Position numbers and translations under genes: made by a program. From positions 1 through 37,136 of the forward strand of contig JAFIEV010000018.1 in NCBI GenBank assembly GCA_020832305.1: a DNA stretch of 37,136 nucleotides. Reading direction: 5' to 3'. The notes under the pieces are model-generated. The model saw only the letters and a program-made list of their open reading frames with translations. It did no database searches and was not told where the DNA came from. Of the stretch, positions 24,967 to 33,988 are shown piece after piece. This stretch comes from Cyclobacteriaceae bacterium (GTDB lineage: Bacteria; Bacteroidota; Bacteroidia; Cytophagales; Cyclobacteriaceae). Within the stretch, counting starts at the first letter, position 1; each line of letters opens with the position of its first letter.

Positions 24967-25539
24967 TTATTCTGCGCCAGCTTCTTTACCTCTGAGTGCC
25001 CTTGGTATCTGAACAGTAGCAATAGAAACAAAACGACTGTTGAGAATTTCATAGTTTTCAGCTTTGAGTTCACCTACTTTTACCGATTTGCCCAAATCGA
25101 GATTGCTGATATCTACTGTAATGGTTTCCGGCATGTCTTCAGGAAATGCTTTGATGGTTATTTTCCTGAGTTTGGTGGTAAGCTTACCCCCTTTAACCAC
25201 ACCAGGTGAGTTGCCTTTAAACTCTACCGGAATATTCATTTTAATTGGCTTTTTATCGTCCAGCAAAAGAAAATCGGCATGTAGTATCATTTCATTTACC
25301 GGGTGGAACTGTATATCCTGCAATATAGCTTTGAAGTGTTCACCTTCAATATTGAGGTCTACAAAGGCGGCTTTAGAAGTATATACCAGCTCGCGGAAAA
25401 GGATCATGGGGGCATAGAAATGTATTTGATCTTCGCCACCATAAAGTACGCAGGGTGCATTTCCTTCTAACCTGAGCGCCTTAGCCTCCGATTTACCGAG
25501 ATTTGCTCTTTTAAACCCTATAATCTCTACTGTTTTCAT
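24967..25539 (-). CDS. rplY: 50S ribosomal protein L25 / general stress protein Ctc
   Basis: The 190-residue protein has the two-domain CTC-type L25 layout. The N-terminal 5S-rRNA-binding domain is at about 1-95 (EAKALRLEGNAPCVLYGG, LQDIQFHPVNEMILHADFL). The C-terminal beta domain is at about 100-185 (IPVEFKGNSPGVVKGG, ITVDISNLDLGKSVKVGEL). It binds 5S rRNA in the ribosome. It lies ten bases after prs, an order (prs-rplY-pth) that is common in bacteria, and ends at a terminator. Confidence 0.95.
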   Translation of the reverse strand: MKTVEIIGFKRANLGKSEAKALRLEGNAPCVLYGGEDQIHFYAPMILFRELVYTSKAAFVDLNIEGEHFKAILQDIQFHPVNEMILHADFLLLDDKKPIKMNIPVEFKGNSPGVVKGGKLTTKLRKITIKAFPEDMPETITVDISNLDLGKSVKVGELKAENYEILNSRFVSIATVQIPRALRGKEAGAE

Positions 25540-25549
25540 AATAATAAAA

Positions 25550-26479
25550 TTAATGTATAAATAATGAACTTATTGATTCGTTGCTATGTGTCTTTCTAAT
25601 GCCATTGGCAAACAATTCGGCTACGGAAAGAACCTTTATTTTAGAACTTTCATATTTGAGCGGTAAAGTATCTGTAACCACCAATTCTGTAAGTGCTGAG
25701 TTTTCAATATTTTCATATGCTTTACCCGATAGTACCGGGTGTGTGCATATAGCCCTGACTGATTTAGCTCCTTTGTTCATGATTTCAATACTGGCCTTGG
25801 CAATGGTGCCACCCGTATCAATCAGGTCATCAACCAAAACCACATCCATTCCCTCAACATCACCTATTACCTGTAAAGAGGCAATTTCATTGGCTCTGAG
25901 GCGGTGTTTGTCACAAATTACCATATCTACGCCAAAATGACGGGCATAGGCCAACGTTCTTTTGGTACCACCAACGTCAGGGGATGCAAAGATAAGGTTT
26001 TCCAGATTGAGTGACTGCAGGTAGGGAACAAAAACATAAGAACCACTAAGGTGGTCGACAGGCACATCAAAAAAGCCCTGTATCTGTCCGGCATGAAGAT
26101 CGCAGGTCATAATGCGATCAGCTCCTGAAGCAGAAAGTAAATTTGCCACCAATTTGGCGGCAATACATACCCGAGGCTTGTCCTTTCTGTCCTGTCGGGC
26201 ATACCCGTAATAGGGTATGGCGGCTGTGACGTATTTGGCGCTGGCTCTCTTGGCCGCATCAATCATAAGGAGCAACTCGAGCAGGTTGTCGGAAGGCGGA
26301 ATGGTACTGCTGATCAGAAAAACATCGCAGCCTCGAACAGATTCTTTGAAATAAGTAGATATTTCCCCATCGCTGAATCTTTCCAGAACGATCTCTCCAA
26401 GTGGTTTGCCATACTCTTTGGCTATTTTTTCAGCTAGATACAATGAACCGGTACCGGAGAAAATCTTTACCTTGGACAT
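25550..26479 (-). CDS. prs: Ribose-phosphate pyrophosphokinase (PRPP synthetase)
   Basis: The 309-residue cytoplasmic enzyme converts ribose 5-phosphate and ATP to PRPP for nucleotide, His and Trp synthesis. Visible motifs are FSDGEI (35-40), the ATP-loop RQDRKDKPR (95-103), His129 in CDLHAGQIQGFFD and the PRPP loop VLVDDLIDTGGT (214-225). The length is normal for bacterial Prs. The start ATG is 61 bases from the end of tRNA-Gln, with that tRNA's terminator in the gap, so no separate promoter is obvious. Confidence 0.96.
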   Translation of the reverse strand: MSKVKIFSGTGSLYLAEKIAKEYGKPLGEIVLERFSDGEISTYFKESVRGCDVFLISSTIPPSDNLLELLLMIDAAKRASAKYVTAAIPYYGYARQDRKDKPRVCIAAKLVANLLSASGADRIMTCDLHAGQIQGFFDVPVDHLSGSYVFVPYLQSLNLENLIFASPDVGGTKRTLAYARHFGVDMVICDKHRLRANEIASLQVIGDVEGMDVVLVDDLIDTGGTIAKASIEIMNKGAKSVRAICTHPVLSGKAYENIENSALTELVVTDTLPLKYESSKIKVLSVAELFANGIRKTHSNESISSLFIH

Positions 26480-26508
26480 GCAGTGTAAGAAAAAAGGTTT
26501 GGCTATTA

Positions 26509-26534
26509 ATAAAATTCCCGAAATTTATTCGGGG
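26509..26534 (-). terminator. Weak terminator after tRNA-Gln
   Basis: A 6-bp stem (CCCGAA 26517-26522, TTCGGG 26528-26533) with a five-base loop is followed on the minus strand by AATTTTATTAAT. The T tract is broken, so read-through into prs is plausible. Confidence 0.55.
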
Positions 26535-26539
26535 TTTTG

Positions 26540-26612
26540 TTGTCCCACTAGGGGTCGAACCTAGACTCTTCTGAACCAAAATCAGACGTGTTGCCAATTA
26601 CACCATGGGACA
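26540..26612 (-). tRNA. tRNA-Gln (anticodon TTG)
   Basis: Read on the minus strand, the acceptor stem TGTCCCA/TGGGACA has seven pairs with discriminator A at 26540. The anticodon stem TCTGA/TCAGA holds loop TTTTGGT with anticodon TTG at 26577-26579. The T-arm GGTTCGACCCC is intact. CCA is not encoded. Confidence 0.95.
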
Positions 26613-26982
26613 ATTTTGGGTGCTCTCCAAAACGGAATACAAAGGTAGAATTATTTTTTTTAAAGCAAAAAACAAGCCTTTAAAAAAGTTAAAAAAATAT
26701 TTGTTTCGACACAAAAACAGCTTGAAAAGACTAAAGAAATCCTTTTATCAGACCTGTAACTTTTAGCCCAGTTTATATGCAATAATTTTTGATCATACAA
26801 TGATTCTATTGTCAGCCTTAACAATATACAGACCAAAGATGTACCACTTGTTAAAATATTAAAAAAAATTGTTTGCGTATTATTGACCTTTTTACGATGT
26901 TTATAAAAATTAAGTCGGAACAAGCCAGACAGCTTATCCTTTTCTGTTTTAATATTTTCTTAAATCATCGTGTAATCAGCTT
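26613..26982. other. 370-base AT-rich intergenic region between tRNA-Gln and the sigma factor
   Basis: It holds the tRNA-Gln promoter on the minus strand at its left end. The rest is AT-rich with several A and T runs and no convincing gene. A short inverted repeat ACAAT-N6-ATTGT lies near 26798-26813. The promoter of the sigma-factor gene should be in the right half, but no clear consensus is visible there. Confidence 0.5.
26640..26669 (-). promoter_or_regulatory. Promoter of tRNA-Gln
   Basis: On the minus strand, TTTG (26666-26669), an 18-base spacer and TACCTTTG (26640-26647) fit the Bacteroidota promoter consensus. The predicted start lies about 20-25 bases before the tRNA. Confidence 0.7.
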
Positions 26983-27651
26983 ATGGAAAAGATTGACAGG
27001 GAAAGAGCATTTATACAAGAAAATTCTGAAAATTCGGTTAATTCAGCTGAATCAGAAACCAGCATTTACATCAATCTTTCTGATGTAGACATATGGAAAA
27101 TGTTTAAATCAGGCAATGAATCTGCATTTATTCATATCTACAGAAAGTACTTTAAGTCATTGGTAAATTATGGCCTGCAGATTTACCGGGATAAAGAATT
27201 GGTTAAAGATGCCATTCAGGATATGTTTATAGAATTGCGCATGAAGAGAAAGTCTGTACTGACCACCGATAAAATCAGACCTTTTTTAAATACCCTGTTG
27301 AGAAGAAGGATATTAAAATACATTGGCAAATCAAATGGGACAGAACATTTAGGCCAAAATTTATCAGAATATGGCTTTCTTATTGAATTATCTCCTGAAC
27401 AAAGGATGATCAATAAACAACTCGACGAGGAAACCATAAGGCAATTAAATAAGGCCATTTCGCGGCTTACCAAAAATGAACGGGAGATTATTTATCTGTT
27501 TTACTTTGAAAAGCATAGCTATGAGGAAATTGCCGATATTATGGAGTTGAAAAAAATTAAATCAGCACGCAACCTATTGTACAAGGCCCTTGCAGCACTT
27601 CGTGAAAATATGAACCCCCAAAAATCAGCTTTGTTTTTTATGCTCTTTTAA
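26983..27651 (+). CDS. ECF-type RNA polymerase sigma factor
   Basis: The 222-residue protein has sigma region 2 at about 44-110 (FIHIYRKYFKSLVNYG, LVKDAIQDMFIEL) and region 4 at about 152-210, with the helix-turn-helix YEEIADIMELKKIKSARNLL. The length and regions fit ECF sigma factors of the FecI class used by Bacteroidota to switch on TonB-linked uptake loci. A FecR-like anti-sigma gene and SusC follow on the same strand. A surface signal passed from SusC via FecR would release it. The first 35 residues are poorly ordered; the ATG at 26983 is the first in frame. Confidence 0.92.
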   Translation: MEKIDRERAFIQENSENSVNSAESETSIYINLSDVDIWKMFKSGNESAFIHIYRKYFKSLVNYGLQIYRDKELVKDAIQDMFIELRMKRKSVLTTDKIRPFLNTLLRRRILKYIGKSNGTEHLGQNLSEYGFLIELSPEQRMINKQLDEETIRQLNKAISRLTKNEREIIYLFYFEKHSYEEIADIMELKKIKSARNLLYKALAALRENMNPQKSALFFMLF

Positions 27652-27816
27652 ATCAGATTTTTAAACTGCTTTTTAGCACATTTCGTGGAACATTTTACAC
27701 TTATTCAATAATATTAAAAAAGTGATTTTTTTTTGAGGTCATTTTGAAGCTTTTCGGAATGTATATATAGAAAGCATTATGTGTCAAGTCATTTGCTTTA
27801 ATGGAAATTTGAGATT

Positions 27817-28884
27817 ATGCAGGAAAAGAGGTATAAAGATTATGCATTAGAGGATTTTCTCGCTGATGAATCCTTCAGAGCCTGGGTATTGTGTAATTCA
27901 CAGGAAATGAATGATTTTTGGGGAAAGTGGATGGAAAATCATCCCGGGAAGAAGGCTATCCTCTTGCAGGCAAAGGAAATCATTTCGGCGCTGTATTTCC
28001 CCGTTTATGAGCCCGGTGATATAGATGAAAATGAGGTGCTCGACAAAATTATCCTTGAAGATTACAGTAACAGGCATCATGCAGATGAGTTTTTGGTATA
28101 TGAGCAAATGAAAGCACATCACAGAAAACTCGAGCGCTGGACCTGGTTCAAAGCGGCTGCCGTACTTTCGGCCATTTCACTTTCTATCGTTTTTTACATC
28201 TTTAAAAACCAGCCTGAGCCTGTTGCCCAATCTTTGATTGTGAACTGGACATGGAAAGAAAATAATTTTGATCAAAGGTCAGTGGTGCGCTTGCCCGATG
28301 GAAGCCATGTCATCCTTAATGTAAACAGCAGGATTCATTATCCGGATACCTTTGCTTTTGAAAACAGAATGGTGGAACTGGAGGGAGAGGCCTTTTTTGA
28401 TGTGGCAGAGGACATACACAAACCGTTTATAGTTAAAACAAAAAATCTGTATACAGAAGCATTGGGAACCAGCTTTAATATCCGCAATTCAGACAAGCAC
28501 AGGGAAATAGAAATTGCCCTGGTATCGGGTAAGGTAAGGGTTAGTGGAGACGCTACTTCAAAAGAGACCATATTGGCGCCGGGAGATAAGGTTAATTATA
28601 ATCAGAAAAGCCAGAAGTTGCAAAAATCAGCTTTTAATCTGGAAGAGGTGACGGGGTGGAAAGAGGGCCTTTTACTCTTTAAAAATGATAATTATAACAC
28701 TTTGGTTAAAAAGTTAGAGCATTGGTATGGGGTTGAAGTAAGTCTTTTGAACCGGCCTCCCGAAAGTTGGGAGATCAATGGAAGGTTTGTCAATCAGAAT
28801 TTACATGATGTACTTACGCGTTTGGAGTACACACATGGCATCGAGTTTAAAATTGTGAAAAACAAAGTTGAAATTAAATTTTAA
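27817..28884 (+). CDS. FecR-family anti-sigma factor
   Basis: The 355-residue inner-membrane protein has a cytoplasmic N-terminal part (about 1-108), one membrane helix (about 110-130, AAAVLSAISLSIVFYIF), a periplasmic FecR domain (about 150-245) and a C-terminal DUF4974-type domain (about 280-352). The FecR domain contains VRLPDGSHVILN, VELEGEAFFDV and FIVKTKNLYTEALGTSFNI. It should hold the upstream sigma factor inactive until the SusC N-terminal domain signals. A weak hairpin followed by nine T (27698-27734) lies between the sigma gene and this one, so the two may be only partly co-transcribed. Confidence 0.93.
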   Translation: MQEKRYKDYALEDFLADESFRAWVLCNSQEMNDFWGKWMENHPGKKAILLQAKEIISALYFPVYEPGDIDENEVLDKIILEDYSNRHHADEFLVYEQMKAHHRKLERWTWFKAAAVLSAISLSIVFYIFKNQPEPVAQSLIVNWTWKENNFDQRSVVRLPDGSHVILNVNSRIHYPDTFAFENRMVELEGEAFFDVAEDIHKPFIVKTKNLYTEALGTSFNIRNSDKHREIEIALVSGKVRVSGDATSKETILAPGDKVNYNQKSQKLQKSAFNLEEVTGWKEGLLLFKNDNYNTLVKKLEHWYGVEVSLLNRPPESWEINGRFVNQNLHDVLTRLEYTHGIEFKIVKNKVEIKF

Positions 28885-28926
28885 TTATATGAGAAGACGA
28901 TGACTTTACTATTTCTATTCTAAAAA

Positions 28927-28953
28927 ACGGCAACATACCAGGTATGCTGCCGT
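28927..28953. other. Hairpin in the susC leader region
   Basis: ACGGCA pairs with TGCCGT and CATAC with GTATG around a three-base loop, with one A-C mismatch between the two stems. No T run follows. A second inverted repeat, CCATGATC (28967-28974) / GATCATGG (28998-29005), lies just downstream. Together they fill most of the 156-base gap before susC. Confidence 0.5.
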
Positions 28954-29040
28954 CTACAATCTCTATCCATGATCTTCAGGATTTGGCACTCCACCGCGAT
29001 CATGGGATGAAATCATTTTGTTTAATAAACACCCAAAAGT

Positions 29041-32000
29041 ATGAAAAATAAAATACAAAGACTACTAATTATGTGCTCCAAATTAGTGATGTACGGAACG
29101 CTCATGCAGATTATTTTGTTCAGTGCAATGCTGGCATCGCCCGGCAAAGCGCAGGAAAACAAAAAAGTGCTGAGCATTAAGGAGGCTACCATTTCATTGC
29201 AGGTGCAGGATTATGGTGTTGAGCAGGTATTGAAAGCCATAGAACAGAAGACAGATTATCGCTTTTTTTACGACAGAAAATTTATCGACCGCAAGACCAG
29301 GTTAGACATTTCTGCAATGGAAAGGCCTGTAAGTGAAGTGCTGCTGGTTATTTCAGAAAAAGCCGGTTTAAAGTTCCGGCAAATGAATGATGTAATCAAT
29401 GTGACCAGGATATCCAGTGGCGAAGTTACTGAAGACCTGGTTATGGATATCAGTATGCAAACGGTTACCATTACCGGGCGCGTTAATTCATCGGATGATA
29501 ATGCGGGTTTACCAGGTGCCAATGTGGTTATCAAAGGAACCAATCTGGGCACAGTTACCGATACGGATGGCAAATATTCCATCGATGTTGTTGGACCTGA
29601 ATCTATTTTGGTATTTAGTTCGGTTGGTTACCTCAGTGAGGAAGTAACCGTTGGCAACAGATCCATTATTGACATTACACTATCAGCTGATATCACCTCA
29701 CTGGATGAGATAGTGGTAATTGGTTATGGATCTTTAGAGAAAAGAGATCTTACAGGTTCCGTAGGCTCTTTAAAGGCAAATGAATTTGACGGTGAAGCGA
29801 TTGCGTCATTTGGTCAGGGAATGCAAGGTAAAATCGCAGGAGTAAATATCACATCATCCAATGGTGCACCTGGTGGAAACATGATTGTTAGAATAAGAGG
29901 AAATAGTTCTATTTTAGGCAGCAATGACCCATTATATGTGGTTGATGGTTTTCCTATTCAAGATGGGGGAGGTGGGAGCAGAAATTTCCTGAACACTATA
30001 AATCCTTCGGATATAGAATCCATAGAAGTATTAAAGGATGCCTCGGCAACAGCTATTTATGGCTCCAGGGGTAGTAATGGAGTGATAATAATTACTACAA
30101 AGCAAGGTAAAGGTGAACGACATACAATAGATTTTGAAACGTCAATCGGTGTTCAGGAGGTGCAAAGAAAATTAAATATGATGGATAGCCGCCAATTCAT
30201 TGAACTAGCTAATGAAAGGCAGATAAATGATGGTCGGCAACCTATTTTTACCAATGTTGATGAATTGGCGCAGGTTAATACAGATTGGCAGCAAGAAATT
30301 TTTCAGCCAGCGGTAATGCAAAACCATTCAATACGGTTTTCCGGGTCAACTGCAACCACTAGGTATTCTATATCCGGAAGCATCTTTGACCAACAAGGAA
30401 TTATTGAAGGATCAGATTTCAATAGAGCGTCTTTAAGAATCAATATGGATCAAGACATTAGCAGGAGACTTACTTTATCGACAAGGATATTTATATCGAG
30501 ATCAGCTTCCAATGAGGTAAATGATGGTCTGATACTCTTAAGCGCCCTTTCGAACCCACCTTTCTTACCAGTTCGAAATTCTGATGGTAGTTACACAACA
30601 GCTGCAGAATTAAAACAGTTTCCATTTAGCCCTAGTTCAGGTGAAAACCCAGTAGCATTGGCCAGGGAACAACTTAATTATAGGATTGTAGATAGAGTTA
30701 TGGCTAACGTTTCGGCTAATTATAAAATTACGGATGCGCTGTCTTTTAATGTACTTCTTGGGATAGATCAGGTGAAGAATGAAACTGATTTTTATAATCC
30801 CAGAATTTTGGAGGCAGGCCTTCCTGCCGGATCTGGTTCTATGTCTTTTTCCAGCACCAACAATTATCTGAATGAAAATACGATAGTCTTTAACAAAAAC
30901 CTAAGAAGTCGGGATAAACTTAGTATAGTTGCGGGATTTACAGTTCAGCATGAACAATTTAAGTCACTTCTTGGCTCCTCCAGCTTCTTTGTTAGCGATG
31001 ACCTACAGAATTACAATTTGAATGCTGGTGAAATTTTCTCAGCGCCACAGGTAAATTTTAGTGAATGGTCGCTTATTTCATGGTTGGCTAGAATAAATTA
31101 TTCATTGGAAGACAAATATCTTTTCACCTTAACTGGTAGAACAGATGGATCTTCAAGATTTGGATCTGGAAACAAATGGGGATATTTTCCTTCAGGTGCC
31201 TTTGCCTGGCGTTTATCAGATGAATCATTTATAAAAGATAATATTTCTCAAATTTCATCCTTAAAGCTTAGGGTAAGTGCTGGAATCACCGGAAATCAAG
31301 CAATTAGTCCATTCCAATCATTGCAAAGATTTCAATCAACAAGTCTGGCATTTGGAGGTGTTCCAACTACTGGCTTTGCTGCAGTAAACCTGGAGAATAG
31401 TAATTTGAGATGGGAGAATACAAAAGAGTTTAATACTGGCTTTGATATTTCTTTATGGGATCATAGAATAGCACTTACAGCAGATTATTATATAAAAAGA
31501 ACTACTGATCTTTTGGCGTTAGTTAATTTGCCCCCAACTGCTGGCTTTGCCACGATGCTTCAAAACATAGGTTCAACTCAAAATCAGGGGGTTGAATTTG
31601 AATTCAAAACTGACATTATTAGAGATCGTAAGTTTTTATGGAATTTAAGTTTTAATGCAGCACATAACCAAAATATAGTTCTTGAAACAGCAGGCGGACA
31701 AGATATCATTGCACCTACTCTCAACATTATGGGGTCAGCAAATATTGTAAGACCTGGAGAGCCATTAGGAGCGTTTTTTGGATTTCAAACGGATGGTTTA
31801 ACTGAAAATGGATTGTTTAAATATGTTGATCAGAATGAAGATGGCCAAATAAATATTGAAGATAGGGTCATATTAGGGGATCCTTATCCAACAATATTTT
31901 ATGGTGCTACATCCCATATGAGTTATGGGAATTTTAGCTTAAGAATTTCAATTCAGGGTGAGCATGGAAAACTTCTGTGGAATAATAATAGGTATAATTT

Positions 32001-32385
32001 TATGTCTTCGTTCCATAGAGGGAATAATCAAGTAGTTGATGTAAGCAATAGGTGGAGGTCAGAGAATCCTAACCCAAATGCCCCATTCCCAAGAGCCACT
32101 GAAACACTCAATCAACAGCCCTCAGATTGGTTTATTGAAAATGCTTCCTACTTAAGATTACAAAATGTAAGATTGGATTATAATATTCCAACTAATGGAA
32201 TCCTGAAATCATTAAGGTCAGCGAGTATTTATCTGTCGGCTCAGAACCTTTTTGTAATAACGGATTACTCATGGTACTCACCCGACATTAATGCATTTGC
32301 AAGTGGTGATTTACGGATAGGGATCGATCAGCAGACTTATCCTTTGGCCAGAACCTTTATGGTTGGACTAAATATTGGTTTTTAA
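29041..32385 (+). CDS. SusC/RagA-family TonB-linked outer-membrane transporter
   Basis: The 1114-residue protein has a signal sequence (about 1-38, ending GKAQ), an STN signalling domain (about 50-115, EQVLKAIEQKTDYRFFYD), a carboxypeptidase-like domain (about 148-225), the SusC box LDEIVVIGYG, a plug with YVVDGFPIQDGG and IESIEVLKDASATAIYGSRG, and a large barrel ending in MVGLNIGF. It imports oligosaccharides or similar large ligands with its SusD lid, and the STN domain allows signalling to FecR. Base composition changes inside the gene: the N-terminal third resembles the rest of the window, while the barrel part is AT-richer with many AGA/AGG Arg codons. Confidence 0.96.
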   Translation: MKNKIQRLLIMCSKLVMYGTLMQIILFSAMLASPGKAQENKKVLSIKEATISLQVQDYGVEQVLKAIEQKTDYRFFYDRKFIDRKTRLDISAMERPVSEVLLVISEKAGLKFRQMNDVINVTRISSGEVTEDLVMDISMQTVTITGRVNSSDDNAGLPGANVVIKGTNLGTVTDTDGKYSIDVVGPESILVFSSVGYLSEEVTVGNRSIIDITLSADITSLDEIVVIGYGSLEKRDLTGSVGSLKANEFDGEAIASFGQGMQGKIAGVNITSSNGAPGGNMIVRIRGNSSILGSNDPLYVVDGFPIQDGGGGSRNFLNTINPSDIESIEVLKDASATAIYGSRGSNGVIIITTKQGKGERHTIDFETSIGVQEVQRKLNMMDSRQFIELANERQINDGRQPIFTNVDELAQVNTDWQQEIFQPAVMQNHSIRFSGSTATTRYSISGSIFDQQGIIEGSDFNRASLRINMDQDISRRLTLSTRIFISRSASNEVNDGLILLSALSNPPFLPVRNSDGSYTTAAELKQFPFSPSSGENPVALAREQLNYRIVDRVMANVSANYKITDALSFNVLLGIDQVKNETDFYNPRILEAGLPAGSGSMSFSSTNNYLNENTIVFNKNLRSRDKLSIVAGFTVQHEQFKSLLGSSSFFVSDDLQNYNLNAGEIFSAPQVNFSEWSLISWLARINYSLEDKYLFTLTGRTDGSSRFGSGNKWGYFPSGAFAWRLSDESFIKDNISQISSLKLRVSAGITGNQAISPFQSLQRFQSTSLAFGGVPTTGFAAVNLENSNLRWENTKEFNTGFDISLWDHRIALTADYYIKRTTDLLALVNLPPTAGFATMLQNIGSTQNQGVEFEFKTDIIRDRKFLWNLSFNAAHNQNIVLETAGGQDIIAPTLNIMGSANIVRPGEPLGAFFGFQTDGLTENGLFKYVDQNEDGQINIEDRVILGDPYPTIFYGATSHMSYGNFSLRISIQGEHGKLLWNNNRYNFMSSFHRGNNQVVDVSNRWRSENPNPNAPFPRATETLNQQPSDWFIENASYLRLQNVRLDYNIPTNGILKSLRSASIYLSAQNLFVITDYSWYSPDINAFASGDLRIGIDQQTYPLARTFMVGLNIGF

Positions 32386-32402
32386 TTTAAGGTAATTCAT
32401 TC

Positions 32403-33917
32403 ATGGCTATTAAAATTAATATTGATATGAAGAAGGTAGTAAGTAAATATAAATTAGGTATTCTTATTTTGGTTAGCATATTTGTTATAACCTCTGGATG
32501 TGAAGATTTACTAAATGAAAACCCCAGAACATTTTTATCACAGGAAATCGTTTTTCAAACAGCAGAAGGGGCTAATTCAGCAACAATTGGTATCTATAAG
32601 CCGCTGTCGGGAAATGATTTATATGGTTGGTGGTTGTTGGGAAATTTAGAATTATTTTCAGATTATGTTATAGGTCGGGGAAGTCAGGCGCCTCCTAGTC
32701 TCTATCAATTAGATGCAGCAGCAGTTCAAAGAATAGGGTTTGTTTGGAGAGGTTTGTATCAGGTAATTAACAGGTCAAATATTGTTATATCACAGTTGGA
32801 AACCAACACGATACAAGGAATGAGTGCTGAGTATTCAAACAGTCTCATCGGTGAGGCACGTTTTCTAAGAGCGCTCTGTTATTTTCACTTAGTTAGATTA
32901 TTTGGTGATGTTCCTTTAAGAACAGTATCTGAAACAAACCCAGCCAATCTTTCTATTGCAAGAGCAAGAACAGAAAGTGTATATGAGCAGATTGTAGAAG
33001 ATTTAAAGTTTGGAGAAATATATCTTCCTGCTTCATATTCACAGAGTGATTTAGGCAGAGTGACTAAGTGGGCGGCAAAAGGGCTTCTGGCAGATGTTTA
33101 TTTGACTTTAGAGCAATGGGGAAATGCTAGTTTAAAGGCGAAAGAAGTTATAGAACAAGGACCATTTAAATTAGTAGAAGTTAGAAAGCCAGAAGATTTT
33201 CAGAAAATATTTGGCCCTGATGTATTAACACATTCAGAAGAAATTTTTTCTATTAAACATGCGCGGATACCTGGTTTAGGATTTGGTGCTTTATGGTTAA
33301 TGCACCGTGCAGGTTCTGGTTATTCTCTAGGTAATAACGCTCATGCCTGGATGGGAAATCTTAACTCCTGGTTAGGTGCTTGGAGGCTAGAATTAGACGG
33401 TCCTGATCTTAGGCCAAATGATTGGCTTTACAATGGACCTAGTGATGAGAGATTTTTGGGTCCTGGCGTGCCAATGTTGTTTAAAAAGTTCAGGGATACG
33501 GAATCTGCTATTGCAGGAAATGATTTTCCAGTGATTCGTTTTCCGGAAATTCTTTTTATTTATGCGGAAGCTGAAAGTCAATTAAATGGTGGGCCAACAC
33601 CGACTGCATATGAAGCTATAAATAGTATTCGTAGACGAGCTTTTGGGAGAGACATAAATGTTCCTGATGGAGAAGCTGATCTTCCTTTAGGTCTTTCAGC
33701 TCAGGAATTCCGTAATGAAGTTTTATTGGAACGTGCCAAAGAATTTGTTATGGAAGGAAAGAGGTGGTACGACCTTCTTAGAACTGATACTGCAATTGAT
33801 ATTATACGAGGACTAGGTTTGCCCATTGAAGAAAAGCATCTTAAATGGCCAATTCCCGCTGAAGAGATTGACAATAATACTTTGATCAATCAAACCAATC
33901 AAAATCCAGGCTGGTAA
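32403..33917 (+). CDS. SusD/RagB-family nutrient-binding lipoprotein
   Basis: The 504-residue protein carries a lipoprotein signal with lipobox ITSGC (Cys33 from this start), followed by SusD features. These are a helical TPR-type N-terminal part (SLIGEARFLRALCYFHLVRLFGDVPL), RVTKWAAKGLLADVYLTLEQW and the C-terminal IRFPEILFIYAEAE with FVMEGKRWYDLLR. It sits on the cell surface as the lid of the SusC barrel and binds the ligand. An ATG at 32427 would give a more standard signal peptide and is equally likely. The gap to susC is 17 bases. The gene is clearly AT-rich. Confidence 0.95.
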   Translation: MAIKINIDMKKVVSKYKLGILILVSIFVITSGCEDLLNENPRTFLSQEIVFQTAEGANSATIGIYKPLSGNDLYGWWLLGNLELFSDYVIGRGSQAPPSLYQLDAAAVQRIGFVWRGLYQVINRSNIVISQLETNTIQGMSAEYSNSLIGEARFLRALCYFHLVRLFGDVPLRTVSETNPANLSIARARTESVYEQIVEDLKFGEIYLPASYSQSDLGRVTKWAAKGLLADVYLTLEQWGNASLKAKEVIEQGPFKLVEVRKPEDFQKIFGPDVLTHSEEIFSIKHARIPGLGFGALWLMHRAGSGYSLGNNAHAWMGNLNSWLGAWRLELDGPDLRPNDWLYNGPSDERFLGPGVPMLFKKFRDTESAIAGNDFPVIRFPEILFIYAEAESQLNGGPTPTAYEAINSIRRRAFGRDINVPDGEADLPLGLSAQEFRNEVLLERAKEFVMEGKRWYDLLRTDTAIDIIRGLGLPIEEKHLKWPIPAEEIDNNTLINQTNQNPGW

Positions 33918-33934
33918 TTTATTTAAAATTTTTA

Positions 33935-33967
33935 AGTATACAGGGCTTTATATAAGCTCTGTATACT
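33935..33967. other. Long intergenic hairpin between susD and the FAD oxidoreductase gene
   Basis: AGTATACAGGGCTT (33935-33948) pairs with AAGCTCTGTATACT (33954-33967): 14 pairs including one G-T, around a TATAT loop. No T run follows on the plus strand. It could limit read-through, protect the susCD message from 3' decay or be a processing site. Confidence 0.7.
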
Positions 33968-33988
33968 CCCAATCTAAAATTATTTTTT

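Noticed and set aside
27698-27734. Possible terminator between the sigma factor and FecR genes
   Set aside because: The stem has only five pairs with a 17-base loop; the T run is striking but the hairpin is too weak to list as a terminator.
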